Below are positions 8,163-19,956 of a stretch of DNA of 64,000 bases, one piece after another. This DNA comes from Xanthobacteraceae bacterium (GTDB lineage: Bacteria > Pseudomonadota > Alphaproteobacteria > Rhizobiales > Xanthobacteraceae). The notes under the pieces are model-generated. The model worked only from the letters and a program-made list of their open reading frames with translations, did no database searches and was not told where the DNA came from. The translations under genes and the position numbers were made by a program. The stretch lies in the NCBI GenBank assembly GCA_023954195.1, contig JAMLIK010000004.1, forward strand, positions 62,001-126,000, written 5' to 3'. Each line of letters starts with the position of its first letter. Within the stretch, counting starts at the first letter, position 1.

Positions 8163-8235
8163 GTCATTGCCGGGCTTGACCCGGCAATCCATCATTTTCA
8201 ATAAGATGGATGCCCGGATCAAGTCCGGGCATGAC
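8163..8235. repeat. palindromic repeat family 1, copy b
   Basis: Compact copy: GTCATTGCCGGG...CCCGGCAATCCATC, a short AT-rich spacer, then GATGGATGCCCGG...CCGGGCATGAC. The two arms are each hairpins, and the whole element is nearly an inverted repeat of itself. Its arm order is inverted relative to copy a. It lies between the convergent HAD and malic enzyme genes and could act as a bidirectional terminator. Confidence 0.85.
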
Positions 8236-8276
8236 GATGAATGATTCCGCCGAAAAGGCGAAAAATATCTCGTTCC

Positions 8277-10544
8277 TCAGCCCTTCACCGCCTCGGCGGC
8301 GGCGATCGCCGCCATGTTGATGATGCCGCGGCTGGTCACCGTCGGCGCCAGCACGTGCGCCGCCTTGCCGGCGCCCATCAGGATCGGGCCGATCGGCAGG
8401 CCGTTGTTGATTTCCGCGAGCAGGGTCAGCGACAGGTTCGCCGCTTCCAGATTGGGGAAGATCAGCAAATTGGCCTCGCCCGGAAAGGCGGGGTCGGAGA
8501 TGTAGCCCTTGCGCAGCGTTTCGTTGACCGCGAGGTCGCCCGGCATCTCGCCCTCCACCAGCAGGTCGGGCGCGACCGCCTTCAGCTTGCGATAGACCTC
8601 GCGCATCTTGACGGCGGAGGCGGCGTCGCGCGAGCCGAACGCGGAATGGCTGAGCAGCGCCACCTTCGCCTTGATCGCGAAGCGGCTCATGTGATCGCGC
8701 GCCTGCAAGGTGATCTTCACCAGCTCGTCGGCGTCGGGATCGACGTTGACATAGGTGTCGGCGAGAAAGAACGTGCCGCGCGGCATAATCAGCACCGACA
8801 GCGTCGACAGGTGCGAGACGCCGTCGGCGAGGCCGAGGATCGATTGCAGTTCCCGCGCGTGACGGGGGAAGTCGCCCTCCAGTCCACACAGCAGCGCGTC
8901 GGATTCGCCGCGCAAAAGCCCCAGCGCGCCAATCGCCGTGGTGTTGGTGCGCACGATGGCGCGGGCGCTGTCCAGCGTCACGCCGTTGCGCTCCTGCAAG
9001 GAATGATACAGCGCGACGTAATCGCGATAGCGCGGATCGTCCTCCGGATTGATGATCTCGATGTCGCCGGCGCGCAGCGGCAGCCCCAGCCGCTCGAAAC
9101 GCTGCTCGATCACCGTCGGCCGCCCGATCAGGATCGGGCGCGCGATCTGCTCGCCGATCAGCACATGCGCGGCGCGCAACACCCGCTCGTCCTCGCCGTC
9201 GGCGAAGGCGACGCGGATGTTCTTGCCGAGCGTGCGCTCGATCATCGGTTTCATCACCAGGCCGGAGCGGAACACGAAGCGCTTGAGGCTGTCCTGATAG
9301 GCCGCCATGTCGGCGATCGGCCGGCGGGCCACGCCGCTATTCATCGCCGCCTGCGCCACCGCCGGCGCGATGCGCAGGATCAGCCGCTGATCGAACGGCG
9401 ACGGAATCAGGTAGTCGCGCCCGAACGTCGCCGGCGCGCCGCTCGCGGTCACGTCCATCGCCGGCTCGTGCGCCAGTTGCGCGATGGCGTAGGCGGCGGC
9501 GCGCTTCATGTCCTCGTTGATGACGGTCGCTCCCGAATCGAGCGCGCCGCGAAAAATGAAGGGGAAGCACAACACGTTGTTGACCTGGTTCGGATAGTCG
9601 GAGCGCCCGGTGCAGATCAGCGCGTCCGGCCGCGCCGCGATGGCGACCTCAGGCATGATCTCGGGCACCGGATTGGACAGCGCGAGAATGACCGGATTGG
9701 TCGCCATGTCGCGGATCATCTCCGGCTTCAGCGCGCCGGCCTGCGACAGCCCGACATAGATATCGGCGCCCGTCATCACGTCCGCGAGTTCGGTGGCGTC
9801 CGTCTCCTGCGCGAACGCGCCGCGCCAGCGATCGACCGAATTGCCGCGCTTGGCGGTGACGAGACCCTTGCTGTCGGCGATAAAAATGTTCTCGCGCCGG
9901 GCGCCGACCGCGATCAGCATGTCCATGCAGGCGATCGCCGCGGCCCCCGCGCCGGAGGTGCAGATCTTGACGTTGCCGATATCCTTGCCGACCAGTTGCA
10001 TGGCGTTGAGCACGGCGGCGGCGACGATGATCGCGGTGCCGTGCTGGTCGTCATGAAACACCGGGATCTTCATGCGCTCGCGCAGCGTTTCCTCGACCAG
10101 GAAACAGTCCGGCGCCTTGATGTCCTCCAGATTGATGCCGCCGAAGCTCGGCTCCAGCGGCGCGATGATCTCGATCAGCTTGACCGGATCGCTCTCCGCG
10201 ATCTCGATGTCGATGCCGTCGATGCCGGCGAATTTCTTGAACAGGACCGCCTTGCCTTCCATCACCGGCTTCGCCGCCGCCGCGCCGATATTGCCGAGCC
10301 CGAGCACGGCGGTGCCGTTGGAAATCACCGCGACCAGATTGCCCTTGGCGGTGTAGCGATAGGCTGCCTCGGGGTCGGCGGCGATCTCCTCGCAGGGCGC
10401 GGCGACGCCGGGCGAATAGGCCAGCGCCAGGTCGCGGGTGTTGGACAGCGGCTTAGTCGGGGTCAGCTCGATCTTGCCCGGCTTGGGAAGCTCGTGAAAG
10501 CGCAGCGCCGACAGGCGCAGATTGGCTTGGTCGTCTTCCAGCAC
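8277..10544 (-). CDS. maeB: NADP-dependent malic enzyme with C-terminal phosphotransacetylase-like domain
   Basis: 755 residues. Oxidatively decarboxylates malate to pyruvate, supplying NADPH and pyruvate during growth on C4 acids or acetate. The malic domain (about 1-160, with YSPGVAAPC and the lysine-containing [14 protein letters not shown]) and the NAD(P)-binding domain ([10 protein letters not shown], then [11 protein letters not shown]) are followed by a phosphate acetyltransferase-like domain from about residue 430 ([13 protein letters not shown]). In related MaeB proteins that domain regulates and oligomerises but is not catalytic. The GTG at 10544 was chosen because GGGGGA precedes it; the upstream ATG at 10604 adds 20 residues without family resemblance. 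A repeat occupies part of its upstream region. Confidence 0.94.
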   Translation of the reverse strand: MLEDDQANLRLSALRFHELPKPGKIELTPTKPLSNTRDLALAYSPGVAAPCEEIAADPEAAYRYTAKGNLVAVISNGTAVLGLGNIGAAAAKPVMEGKAVLFKKFAGIDGIDIEIAESDPVKLIEIIAPLEPSFGGINLEDIKAPDCFLVEETLRERMKIPVFHDDQHGTAIIVAAAVLNAMQLVGKDIGNVKICTSGAGAAAIACMDMLIAVGARRENIFIADSKGLVTAKRGNSVDRWRGAFAQETDATELADVMTGADIYVGLSQAGALKPEMIRDMATNPVILALSNPVPEIMPEVAIAARPDALICTGRSDYPNQVNNVLCFPFIFRGALDSGATVINEDMKRAAAYAIAQLAHEPAMDVTASGAPATFGRDYLIPSPFDQRLILRIAPAVAQAAMNSGVARRPIADMAAYQDSLKRFVFRSGLVMKPMIERTLGKNIRVAFADGEDERVLRAAHVLIGEQIARPILIGRPTVIEQRFERLGLPLRAGDIEIINPEDDPRYRDYVALYHSLQERNGVTLDSARAIVRTNTTAIGALGLLRGESDALLCGLEGDFPRHARELQSILGLADGVSHLSTLSVLIMPRGTFFLADTYVNVDPDADELVKITLQARDHMSRFAIKAKVALLSHSAFGSRDAASAVKMREVYRKLKAVAPDLLVEGEMPGDLAVNETLRKGYISDPAFPGEANLLIFPNLEAANLSLTLLAEINNGLPIGPILMGAGKAAHVLAPTVTSRGIINMAAIAAAEAVKG

Positions 10545-10727
10545 GGTCGATCCCCCCGATGCGTCAAGTCCCAACCCCGCGCGGGCGCGTGCCGGATACT
10601 GCAATCAATGCCGATGTGAGACTGATACGCCGCCGCTCGGCGGCATATCCAAACGGGGAAACCAGAAAAAAGCCAATTGCCCGTCAGGTCAAGTCAATCA
10701 TGCGCGCCGGCGGGCTCGCGCCCTTTC

Positions 10728-10818
10728 CGCTCCGATGGAATCGGAGCGGGGCGCTGGATTCTTGCTTTGACGCGTTGTCTTCACGCGAACCGGGGGCCAC
10801 TTCGCTTGACAATGCCAT
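10728..10818. repeat. dispersed two-hairpin repeat family 4, copy a
   Basis: A perfect 8 bp stem (CGCTCCGA 10728-10735 with TCGGAGCG 10741-10748) is followed by a second dyad in which GCGTTGTC (10772) pairs with GACAATGC (10808) around TTCACGCGAACCGG and CCACTTCGC. The same order of parts is seen at 41639-41733. It sits in the 277 bp between maeB and pyrC, where no gene is seen. Confidence 0.65.
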
Positions 10819-10821
10819 GGG

Positions 10822-11904
10822 TCAGGAGGCGATCGACCACGGCAGCGCGACGCCGCCGCGAAACACCACCACCTCGTCGTCCCCGACGCCGATCGCGGCC
10901 ATCGCGCGGCTCTCGCGGCGCTCCAGCGTGATGGTCCCGCGATTGGGCTCAAGGCCGTAGAAGCGCGCGCCGTTGAGGGAAGCGAACGCCTCGAAACGGT
11001 CGAGCGCGTTCTCCTCGTCGAACACCTGCACGTAGGTCTGGAGCGCGGTGGCGCCGCCGAAGATGCCGGCCGAGCAGCATTCGGCCTCCTTGCGCGCGCG
11101 CGGATGCGGCGCGGTGTCGGTGCCGATGAAGAAGCAGCCCTCGCCCGAGGTCGCGGCCTTGCGCAGCGCCAGCCGGTGCCGCTCGCGCTTGGCCACCGGC
11201 AGGCAATACAGATGCGGCTGCAATCCGCCCTGGAAAATCGAGGTGCGGTTGATGACGAGATGATGCGGCGTGAGGGTCGCCGCCGCGCGCGCGGCGTGGG
11301 CGCGGACGATGTCCAGCGTCTCGGCCGTGGTGGCGTGCTCGATCACCACCTTGAGGCCGGGGTGGCGCTTGAGCAGCGGCAGGAGACTCGTCTCCATGAA
11401 CGCCGCCTCGCGGTCGAAGATGTCGATTGCGGGATCGGTAGCCTCGCCGTGGATCAGCACCGGCATGCCGATCCTTTCCATGCGCTCCAGCACCGGCGCC
11501 AGCGCCGGGATATCGGTGACGCCGTGATGGGCGTTGGTGGTGGCGCCGGCCGGATAGAGTTTTGCCGCGACCCACACTCCTTCGTCGTGGCCGCGCTGTA
11601 TCTCGTCGGGCGAGGTCGTGTCGGTCAGGTAGCAGGTCATCAGCGGCTGGAAGTCGGAGCCTTGCGGCCGCGCCGCCAGAATGCGGTCGCGGTAGGCGCG
11701 CGCCGCGTCCGCCGTGGTCACCGGCGGCACCAGGTTCGGCATGATGACGCCGCGCGCGAACTGCGCGGCGGTGAACGGCAGCACCGCGTGCAGCATCGCG
11801 CCGTCGCGCAGATGCACATGCCAGTCGTCCGGACGGCGGATGGTGATCGCGGCGACCGGCGCGGCATTCGCCGCGGCCTTGTCGAACATCGTGTCGAGGC
11901 TCAT
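10822..11904 (-). CDS. pyrC: dihydroorotase (class II, PyrC type)
   Basis: 360 residues. Zinc amidohydrolase that cyclises carbamoyl-aspartate to dihydroorotate in pyrimidine synthesis. The metal-binding HVH motif is at residues 29-31 (DDWHVHLRDG); the carboxylated lysine is in AAKLYPAGATTN, further ligands in LIHGE and VIEHATT, and the catalytic aspartate in GTDTAPHP. Size and motifs match the E. coli PyrC type and not the larger PyrC/PyrX class I. The start at 11904 follows AGGGG by 8 bp; the frame is open to 12024 but that extension runs through a hairpin. Confidence 0.95.
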   Translation of the reverse strand: MSLDTMFDKAAANAAPVAAITIRRPDDWHVHLRDGAMLHAVLPFTAAQFARGVIMPNLVPPVTTADAARAYRDRILAARPQGSDFQPLMTCYLTDTTSPDEIQRGHDEGVWVAAKLYPAGATTNAHHGVTDIPALAPVLERMERIGMPVLIHGEATDPAIDIFDREAAFMETSLLPLLKRHPGLKVVIEHATTAETLDIVRAHAARAAATLTPHHLVINRTSIFQGGLQPHLYCLPVAKRERHRLALRKAATSGEGCFFIGTDTAPHPRARKEAECCSAGIFGGATALQTYVQVFDEENALDRFEAFASLNGARFYGLEPNRGTITLERRESRAMAAIGVGDDEVVVFRGGVALPWSIAS

Positions 11905-11961
11905 GCCGCATCCCCTGTTATCGCCATCCCCGCCGCGACGGCATGGTCGCAGTATAGGCCG

Positions 11962-12001
11962 AAACGATTTGGGCCGCACATGATGCGGCCCAATATCGTT
12001 T
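11962..12001. repeat. long perfect-stem inverted repeat upstream of pyrC
   Basis: AAACGATTTGGGCCGCA (11962-11978) pairs with TGCGGCCCAATATCGTTT (11984-12001), a 17 bp stem with a single bulged T and a five-base loop. It lies 58 bp upstream of pyrC and 81 bp downstream of the HU gene, both on the minus strand. It could be the HU terminator without a T run, an attenuator for pyrC, or another dispersed element; no second copy was seen here. Confidence 0.6.
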
Positions 12002-12081
12002 GCAGCGGACGGGAGGGAGGTCACGAACCGGATTTCAGCGCCATGGCCTTGCGTGCCATGCCCGCGAAACCCGGATCGTCG

Positions 12082-12381
12082 TTACACCGCGTCCTTGGCG
12101 GCCTTGACCGGGCGGGCGCGCACGATCTTGCGGGCCGGCTTGGCCTTGAAGGTCATGGCTTCGCCGGTGAAGGGGTTGGTTCCCTTGCGCGCCTTGGTGG
12201 CCGGCTTCTTGATGACGACGAACTTGGCGAAACCCGGAACCAGGAAGATGCCGTTCTTCTTGAGTTCCTTGTGGCCGACCTCGACAAGCGTATCCATCAC
12301 GCCCTTGACGTCCCGTTTCGACAATTCGGTCTGCGTCGCGATCTTCTCGATCAACTGCGCTTTCGACATCTGGGTGGGCAT
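12082..12381 (-). CDS. HU family DNA-binding protein
   Basis: 99 residues, a nucleoid protein that binds and bends DNA as a dimer. The HU/IHF fold is seen from KAQLIEKIA onward, with the DNA-arm region around NPFTGEAMTFKAKPARK and a lysine-rich C-terminus ending VKAAKDAV. The start is supported by AGAGGAG just upstream. The basic, alanine-rich tail is slightly longer than classical HU (about 90 residues), as in several alphaproteobacterial HU paralogs. Which HU or IHF subunit it is cannot be decided by eye; it is more HU-like than IhfA/B. Confidence 0.9.
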   Translation of the reverse strand: MPTQMSKAQLIEKIATQTELSKRDVKGVMDTLVEVGHKELKKNGIFLVPGFAKFVVIKKPATKARKGTNPFTGEAMTFKAKPARKIVRARPVKAAKDAV

Positions 12382-12588
12382 CGTAACTCCTCTGATTCGC
12401 CCTCGTTATCACGCGAACCATATTGGAATGGCCCCGCGAAAAGCGGGAAACCGTGCGCCTTTGCACAGGTTTGTTGGCGAGAATCGCTATTTTTAAGGGG
12501 TAAATCGCCCTTCTCAGACTCTCCGCCCGCGAAAGCCGCTTGGATCAAGCGGTTTGCCGCGCCTCGATCGCGCGTCGGGGCGGACATG

Positions 12589-13047
12589 TCAGGTCTCCTT
12601 GACCGACTCCATCACCACGTTGGTGGAGGTGCTGGCGACGAAAGGCAGGCTGGAAATCTTCTCGCCGAGCACCAGCCGGTAACGGCGGATGTCCGGCGTG
12701 CGGATCTTCAACAGATAGTCGAAGCGTCCCGCGATCATGTGACACGCCTCGATCTCGCGGATCTTCATCACCGCCTCGTTGAAGCTGCGCAAGGCGGCGT
12801 CGCGGGTGTCGGTCAGCTTCACCTCGGCGAAGGCGACATGGTCGAGTCCGAGCTTCGCCGGGTTCAGCACCGCGCGAAAACCCGAGATGTAGCCTTCCGC
12901 CATCAGCCGTTGCAGCCGCGCCTTGCAGGGCGTTTTCGACAGCCCGACGCGCGCCGAAAGCTCGGTGATGGAGATGCGGCCATCGGCCGCCACGGCATCG
13001 AGGATTTTCCGATCGAACTGATCGATTTCACTAAAACTTTCCGTCAT
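12589..13047 (-). CDS. putR: Lrp/AsnC family transcriptional regulator (PutR-like)
   Basis: 152 residues. N-terminal winged helix-turn-helix (about residues 10-60, ISITELSARVGLSKTPCKARLQ split over two helices) followed by an AsnC/RAM ligand domain ending FVASTSTNVVMESVKET. It is transcribed divergently from putA, with 142 bp between the two starts, the classical arrangement of PutR, the proline-responsive activator of putA in rhizobia and agrobacteria. The long PutA here lacks its own DNA-binding domain, which is why a separate regulator is needed. The assignment as PutR rests on this context plus the family. Confidence 0.87.
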   Translation of the reverse strand: MTESFSEIDQFDRKILDAVAADGRISITELSARVGLSKTPCKARLQRLMAEGYISGFRAVLNPAKLGLDHVAFAEVKLTDTRDAALRSFNEAVMKIREIEACHMIAGRFDYLLKIRTPDIRRYRLVLGEKISSLPFVASTSTNVVMESVKET

Positions 13048-13189
13048 AGCGGTTGAAAATCCCAGAAACAGTTAATTTTTAAGATCATATCGATGCCTGT
13101 GGAGCCGAACAAGGTCAAATCGATTCTGCCGCACGTGCTATCTTCAACCGCCTCCCCCGATCTTTCCTTTGGCCTTGAGGGAATCGCCA
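13048..13189. promoter_or_regulatory. divergent putR-putA control region
   Basis: 142 bp between two divergent starts. It holds an AT-rich stretch (about 13065-13090) in otherwise GC-rich DNA, where promoter and Lrp-type binding sites are expected. GAGGGA at 13176-13181 is the putA ribosome site. Individual operator sites could not be defined by eye. Confidence 0.5.
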
Positions 13190-16100
13190 ATGTCATCGCC
13201 GCCGCCGTCCGACCAGTCCCCGCTCCCGGTTTTCGCGCCGCCGGTCGGGTCGCGCACGCCGCTGCGCGCGGCCATCGCTGTCGCCTGCCGCCGGCCGGAA
13301 GCCGACTGTCTGCCGCCGCTGCTTGAGGCCGCCACCCTCGATCCGGCGGCGCGGGCCCGCGTCGCGGCCATCGCCCGCCGCCTGATCGAAGTTTTGCGCG
13401 GAAAGGACCAGGGCTCCGGCGTCGAGGGACTGGTGCGGGAATATTCGCTCTCAAGCCAGGAAGGCGTGGCGCTGATGTGCCTCGCCGAGGCGCTGCTGCG
13501 CATCCCCGACACCGAAACCCGCGACGCGCTGATCCGCGACAAGATCGCGAGAGGCGACTGGGCCTCGCACCTCGGCCGCCATCGCCCGCTGTTCGTCAAC
13601 GCCGCGACCTGGGGCCTGGTTGTCACCGGCAAGCTGACCGCCACCGTCAACGACGGCAGCCTGACCGCGGCGCTGACGCGGCTGATCGCGCGCTGCGGCG
13701 AGCCGGTGATCCGGCGCGGCGTCGATACCGCGATGCGGATGATGGGCGAGCAGTTCGTCAAGGGCGAGACCATCGACGAGGCAATCCGGCGCGCCCGCCC
13801 GCAAGAGGCGCGCGGCTTCCGCTTTTCCTACGACATGCTGGGCGAGGCGGCGATGACCGCGGCCGACGCCGCGCGCTATTTTCGCGACTATGAAACCGCG
13901 ATCCACGCCATCGGCGCGGCGGCGGCCGGGCGCGGCATTCATGATGGTCCCGGAATCTCGATCAAGCTGTCGGCGCTGCACCCGCGCTACAGCCGCGCGC
14001 AGGCGGCGCGGGTGATGGGCGAATTGCTGCCGCGCGTGAAGGCTTTGTGCGAACTCGCGAGGCGCTCCGACATCGGCGTCAATATCGACGCCGAGGAAGC
14101 CGACCGCCTCGACCTGTCGCTCGATGTGCTGGAGTCGCTGTGTGACGATCCGGCGCTTCAGGGCTGGGACGGCATCGGCTTCGTGGTGCAAGCCTACGGC
14201 AAGCGTTGCCCGTTCGTGATCGATTTCATCATCGACCTCGCGCGCCGCACCCGGCGGCGCATCGCGGTGCGGCTGGTCAAGGGCGCGTATTGGGACGCCG
14301 AGATCAAGCGCGCGCAGGTCGACGGCCTGACCGACTTCCCGGTGTTCACGCGAAAGATCCACACCGACGTCTCCTATATCGCCTGCGCGCGAAAACTGCT
14401 CGCGGCGCGCGACGCCGTGTTTCCGCAATTCGCCACCCACAACGCGCAGACGCTGGCGAGCGTTGTCGAGATGGCGGGGCCGGATTTTTATCCGGGCGAT
14501 TATGAATTCCAGTGTCTGCACGGCATGGGCGAGCCGCTCTATGACGAAGTCGTCGGCAAGGACAAGCTCGACCGGCCCTGCCGCATCTACGCGCCGGTCG
14601 GCACGCACGAGACGCTTTTGGCCTATCTGGTGCGCCGCCTGCTGGAGAACGGCGCGAACGCCTCCTTCGTTCACCGCATCGCCGATCCTGCGGTGTCGGT
14701 TGACGACCTGATCGCCGATCCGGCCGAGGTGGCGCGCGCCATGCCGGCGATCGGCAGCCCGCATCCGGGCATCGCCTTGCCCGCCGCGCTTTACGGAGGT
14801 GCCCGCCAAAACTCCATCGGCCTCGATCTGTCCGACGAAATCACGCTGGCGCGACTCTCCCGCGGCCTGATCGACAGTGCGCGCATCGCGTGGCGCGCCG
14901 CGCCCCGGCTGGCCGATGGCTCGAATGGCAACAGCGCATCGCGGCCGGTGCGCAACCCCGCCGACCACCATGACATTGTCGGCGCGGTGATCGAGGCGAC
15001 CGAAGCCGAAGCGCGCACGGCGGTTCGGCTGGCGGCCGACAACGCGGCGGCCTGGGCGGCCGTTCCGCCGGCCTCCCGCGCGGCGATGCTGGAGCGCGCC
15101 GCCGACCTGATGCAGGCGCGGATCGAGCCCCTGATGGCCATCGTCATGCGCGAGGCCGGAAAATCGGCGGCCAACGCCGTCGCCGAAATTCGCGAGGCGG
15201 TCGATTTCCTGCGTTATTACGCCGGGCAGGCGCGCGACACGTTCGGACCGGCGCAGACGCCGCTCGGCCCCATCGCTTGCATCAGCCCGTGGAATTTCCC
15301 GCTGGCGATCTTCACCGGGCAGGTCGCGGCGGCGCTGGTCGCCGGCAATCCGGTGCTGGCCAAACCCGCCGAGGAAACGCCGCTCACCGCCGCCGCCGCC
15401 GTCGATATCCTGCTTGAGGCCGGCGTGCCGCGAACCGCGTTGCAATTGCTGCCGGGCGACGGCAGCGTCGGCGCGGCGCTGGTGGCGGCGCCGCAGACCC
15501 GCGGCGTGATGTTCACCGGCTCCACCGAGGTCGCCCGCGCGATCCAGCGGCAGCTCGCGGAGCGGCTGTCCGCCGATGGGAAACCGCTGCCGCTGATCGC
15601 GGAAACCGGCGGGCAGAACGCCATGATCGTCGATTCCTCGGCGCTCGCCGAACAGGTGGTCGGCGACGTGCTGGCGTCGGCGTTCGACAGCGCCGGGCAG
15701 CGCTGCTCGGCGCTGCGGGTGCTGTGCCTGCAAGAGGATATCGCCGACCGCGTGCTGACCATGCTGAGGGGCGCGATGGCCGAGCTTGTCATCGGCAACA
15801 CCGCGCGGCTGATGACCGACATCGGCCCGGTAATCACGGCGGAGGCCCGCGACAACATCGAGCGGCACGTCGCCAGGATGCGCGCGCTCGGCCGCAACGT
15901 CCACCGGCTGACGCTGCCGGCGGAGACAGCGGCGGGCACCTTCGTCGCGCCGACCCTGATCGAGCTGGAATCGATGGCCGATCTCGACCGCGAGGTGTTC
16001 GGCCCGGTGCTGCACGTCATCCGCTATCGCCGCCGCGATCTCGACCGCCTGATCGATGACATCAACGCCACCGGCTACGGCCTCACCTTCGGCCTGCACA

Positions 16101-16873
16101 CAAGGCTCGACCAGACCATCGCGCAGGCCACCGCCCGCATCCGCGCCGGCAACGTCTATGTCAACCGCAACGTCATCGGCGCGGTGGTCGGCGTGCAGCC
16201 GTTCGGCGGCCGCGGCCTTTCCGGCACCGGCCCGAAAGCCGGCGGGCCGCTCTATCTCGGCCGGCTGGTCGTGCGCGCGCCGGCGAGGCCGCGCCAGGCG
16301 GCCGTTGATCCGGTGCTGGCCGAATATGCCGCATGGCTCGACGCGCAGGGCCTCGCGGCCGAGGCGGCCATCGCGCGCGACATCGGACGGCGCTCGGCGC
16401 TCGGCTTCACTACCGAGTTGAAGGGCCCCGTGGGCGAACACAATCTATACACGCTCCATCCGCGCGGAAATTTGCTGCTGCTGCCGGAAACCGCCGCCGG
16501 GCTCCGTCACCAGATCGCCGCGACGCTGGCGACCGGCAACACCGCGACCGTTGCCGCCGCCGCCGCCACGCTGGAGCCCTTGCTGCGGACGCTCCCGACC
16601 GGCATCGCCGCGCGCATCGCGTGGCGCGCGGACTGGGAAACGGCCGGTCCGTTCGCGGGCGCGCTGATCGAGGGCGACGCCGCGCGCGTCATCGCCGCCA
16701 ATGCCGGGATCGCGCGGTTGCCGGGCCCGCTGGTGCCGGCGCAGGCGGCGTCAGCGCAAGAGCTTGCGACCGACGCCTGTGCCTACGATCTCGACCGGCT
16801 GCTGGAGGAAGTCTCGACTTCGATCAACACCACGGCGGCCGGCGGCAACGCCAGCCTGATGGCGCTGGGGTGA
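13190..16873 (+). CDS. putA: bifunctional proline dehydrogenase / L-glutamate gamma-semialdehyde dehydrogenase
   Basis: 1227 residues. Oxidises proline to glutamate in two channelled steps. The FAD-dependent proline dehydrogenase barrel spans roughly residues 170-480 (RFSYDMLGEAA, GISIKLSALHPRY, VRLVKGAYWDAEIK, YAPVGTHETLLAYLVRRLLENGA read in parts); the aldehyde dehydrogenase spans about 560-1020 with catalytic Cys839 (AGQRCSALR) and Glu805 (AETGGQN). About 200 further residues form the C-terminal domain found in long type B PutA. No ribbon-helix-helix domain is present, so it is not self-regulating. ATG 13190 follows GAGGGA by 8 bp. Its product feeds 2-oxoglutarate metabolism next to icd. 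Confidence 0.96.
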   Translation: MSSPPPSDQSPLPVFAPPVGSRTPLRAAIAVACRRPEADCLPPLLEAATLDPAARARVAAIARRLIEVLRGKDQGSGVEGLVREYSLSSQEGVALMCLAEALLRIPDTETRDALIRDKIARGDWASHLGRHRPLFVNAATWGLVVTGKLTATVNDGSLTAALTRLIARCGEPVIRRGVDTAMRMMGEQFVKGETIDEAIRRARPQEARGFRFSYDMLGEAAMTAADAARYFRDYETAIHAIGAAAAGRGIHDGPGISIKLSALHPRYSRAQAARVMGELLPRVKALCELARRSDIGVNIDAEEADRLDLSLDVLESLCDDPALQGWDGIGFVVQAYGKRCPFVIDFIIDLARRTRRRIAVRLVKGAYWDAEIKRAQVDGLTDFPVFTRKIHTDVSYIACARKLLAARDAVFPQFATHNAQTLASVVEMAGPDFYPGDYEFQCLHGMGEPLYDEVVGKDKLDRPCRIYAPVGTHETLLAYLVRRLLENGANASFVHRIADPAVSVDDLIADPAEVARAMPAIGSPHPGIALPAALYGGARQNSIGLDLSDEITLARLSRGLIDSARIAWRAAPRLADGSNGNSASRPVRNPADHHDIVGAVIEATEAEARTAVRLAADNAAAWAAVPPASRAAMLERAADLMQARIEPLMAIVMREAGKSAANAVAEIREAVDFLRYYAGQARDTFGPAQTPLGPIACISPWNFPLAIFTGQVAAALVAGNPVLAKPAEETPLTAAAAVDILLEAGVPRTALQLLPGDGSVGAALVAAPQTRGVMFTGSTEVARAIQRQLAERLSADGKPLPLIAETGGQNAMIVDSSALAEQVVGDVLASAFDSAGQRCSALRVLCLQEDIADRVLTMLRGAMAELVIGNTARLMTDIGPVITAEARDNIERHVARMRALGRNVHRLTLPAETAAGTFVAPTLIELESMADLDREVFGPVLHVIRYRRRDLDRLIDDINATGYGLTFGLHTRLDQTIAQATARIRAGNVYVNRNVIGAVVGVQPFGGRGLSGTGPKAGGPLYLGRLVVRAPARPRQAAVDPVLAEYAAWLDAQGLAAEAAIARDIGRRSALGFTTELKGPVGEHNLYTLHPRGNLLLLPETAAGLRHQIAATLATGNTATVAAAAATLEPLLRTLPTGIAARIAWRADWETAGPFAGALIEGDAARVIAANAGIARLPGPLVPAQAASAQELATDACAYDLDRLLEEVSTSINTTAAGGNASLMALG

Positions 16874-16906
16874 AAGGGCTTGCCAACTTTCGCGGGATCA
16901 TCCGCC

Positions 16907-16981
16907 GTCATGCGCGGACTTGATCCGCGCATCCATCTTTTTTCAAAATGATGGATTGCCGGGTCAAGCCCGGCAATGACG
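16907..16981. repeat. palindromic repeat family 1, copy c
   Basis: GTCATGCGCGGACTTGATCC...GCGCATCCATC, an 11 bp AT-rich spacer, then GATGGATTGCCGGG...CCCGGCAATGAC. Each arm is a hairpin. It lies between the convergent putA and icd genes, the same placement as copy b. Confidence 0.85.
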
Positions 16982-16998
16982 CCCCATGGCGCGCGCCT

Positions 16999-19233
<2,235 letters not shown>

Positions 19234-19335
19234 GCGCTGGCTTTCTTCGTGGGGAGGGGCCGAACGGCGAACCGGTGACGGAACCTGACACCAAACCGCG
19301 CGCCGGGGCAACCGGTTTGCGCCGGCGGCGGCGCG

Positions 19336-19821
19336 TCAGAGACGAAGAAGATAGCTGTGCGAGCCTTCGAGTACCCGCTCGCCGCGCTGGTTGTCCAGCG
19401 TCGCGGCCATGACGACGATGCCGGTGGTCCGTTGCGGCTTGAGCGCGGTGATTTCCAGCATCGGGTAGATCGTATCGTCCGGAAACACCCCGCGCAGAAA
19501 TTTCGCGCTGACCTCGGTGAAGCCGATCAGATGCGGCCCGACCACGTGCGGAAACAGCCCGGCGCCAGCCGCCGTCAGGCTCAGCACATGCAGTCCGTGC
19601 GCGAGCAGGTCCGGGTGGCCGCGCGCCCGGCAATATTCTCGGTCGTAATGAATCGGATGATTGTCCCCGGTCAGCGCCTGAAACGCCGAGAAATGCGCAA
19701 GCGTGACGGTGCGCGCCGGGAGCGGATATTTTTCGCCGACCCGTAATTCGGAAAAACGCCGGATCGGTAACAAGGGCCTGCTCAGGGGATCCAGCGCGGC
19801 GGTTTGATCGGATCGGTCCAT
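19336..19821 (-). CDS. MaoC-like dehydratase
   Basis: 161 residues with a single hot-dog fold of the MaoC/(R)-specific enoyl-CoA hydratase type. The hydratase motif is seen as FQALTGDNHPIHYDREYCR, with the catalytic Asp/His pair, then AHGLHVLSLTAAGA. Such proteins hydrate enoyl-CoA or related thioesters in fatty acid, polyhydroxyalkanoate or dicarboxylate pathways; the exact substrate is open. AGGAG lies 4 bp before ATG 19821, which is preferred to the upstream ATG at 19854. Neighbours give no pathway clue. Confidence 0.86.
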   Translation of the reverse strand: MDRSDQTAALDPLSRPLLPIRRFSELRVGEKYPLPARTVTLAHFSAFQALTGDNHPIHYDREYCRARGHPDLLAHGLHVLSLTAAGAGLFPHVVGPHLIGFTEVSAKFLRGVFPDDTIYPMLEITALKPQRTTGIVVMAATLDNQRGERVLEGSHSYLLRL

Positions 19822-19956
19822 GGTCTCCTGCCTGCGCGCTTGTCGGCCCGCCACCCGATGGCCGTGTTAACCCGCCGTTTACCATAACGGGGCGAATATC
19901 GCTGCCGATAAGCCGACAGAACGGCGAGATTTCAACCACCCAGGGTTTTGGCATCG

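Noticed and set aside
7368..8235. HAD gene as cargo of a composite transposon
   Set aside because: The flanking repeats are short palindromes found elsewhere in intergenic DNA; no transposase, no target duplication could be recognised.
8241..10619. 792-codon open frame on the plus strand across maeB
   Set aside because: It is exactly antisense to a full-length malic enzyme with all family motifs; its translation is Arg/His/Asp-rich without any recognisable domain. GC-rich codon use leaves antisense frames open.
13451..16441. 996-codon antisense open frame across putA
   Set aside because: Shadow of putA; composition dominated by Arg, Gly, Ala, His; no motif.
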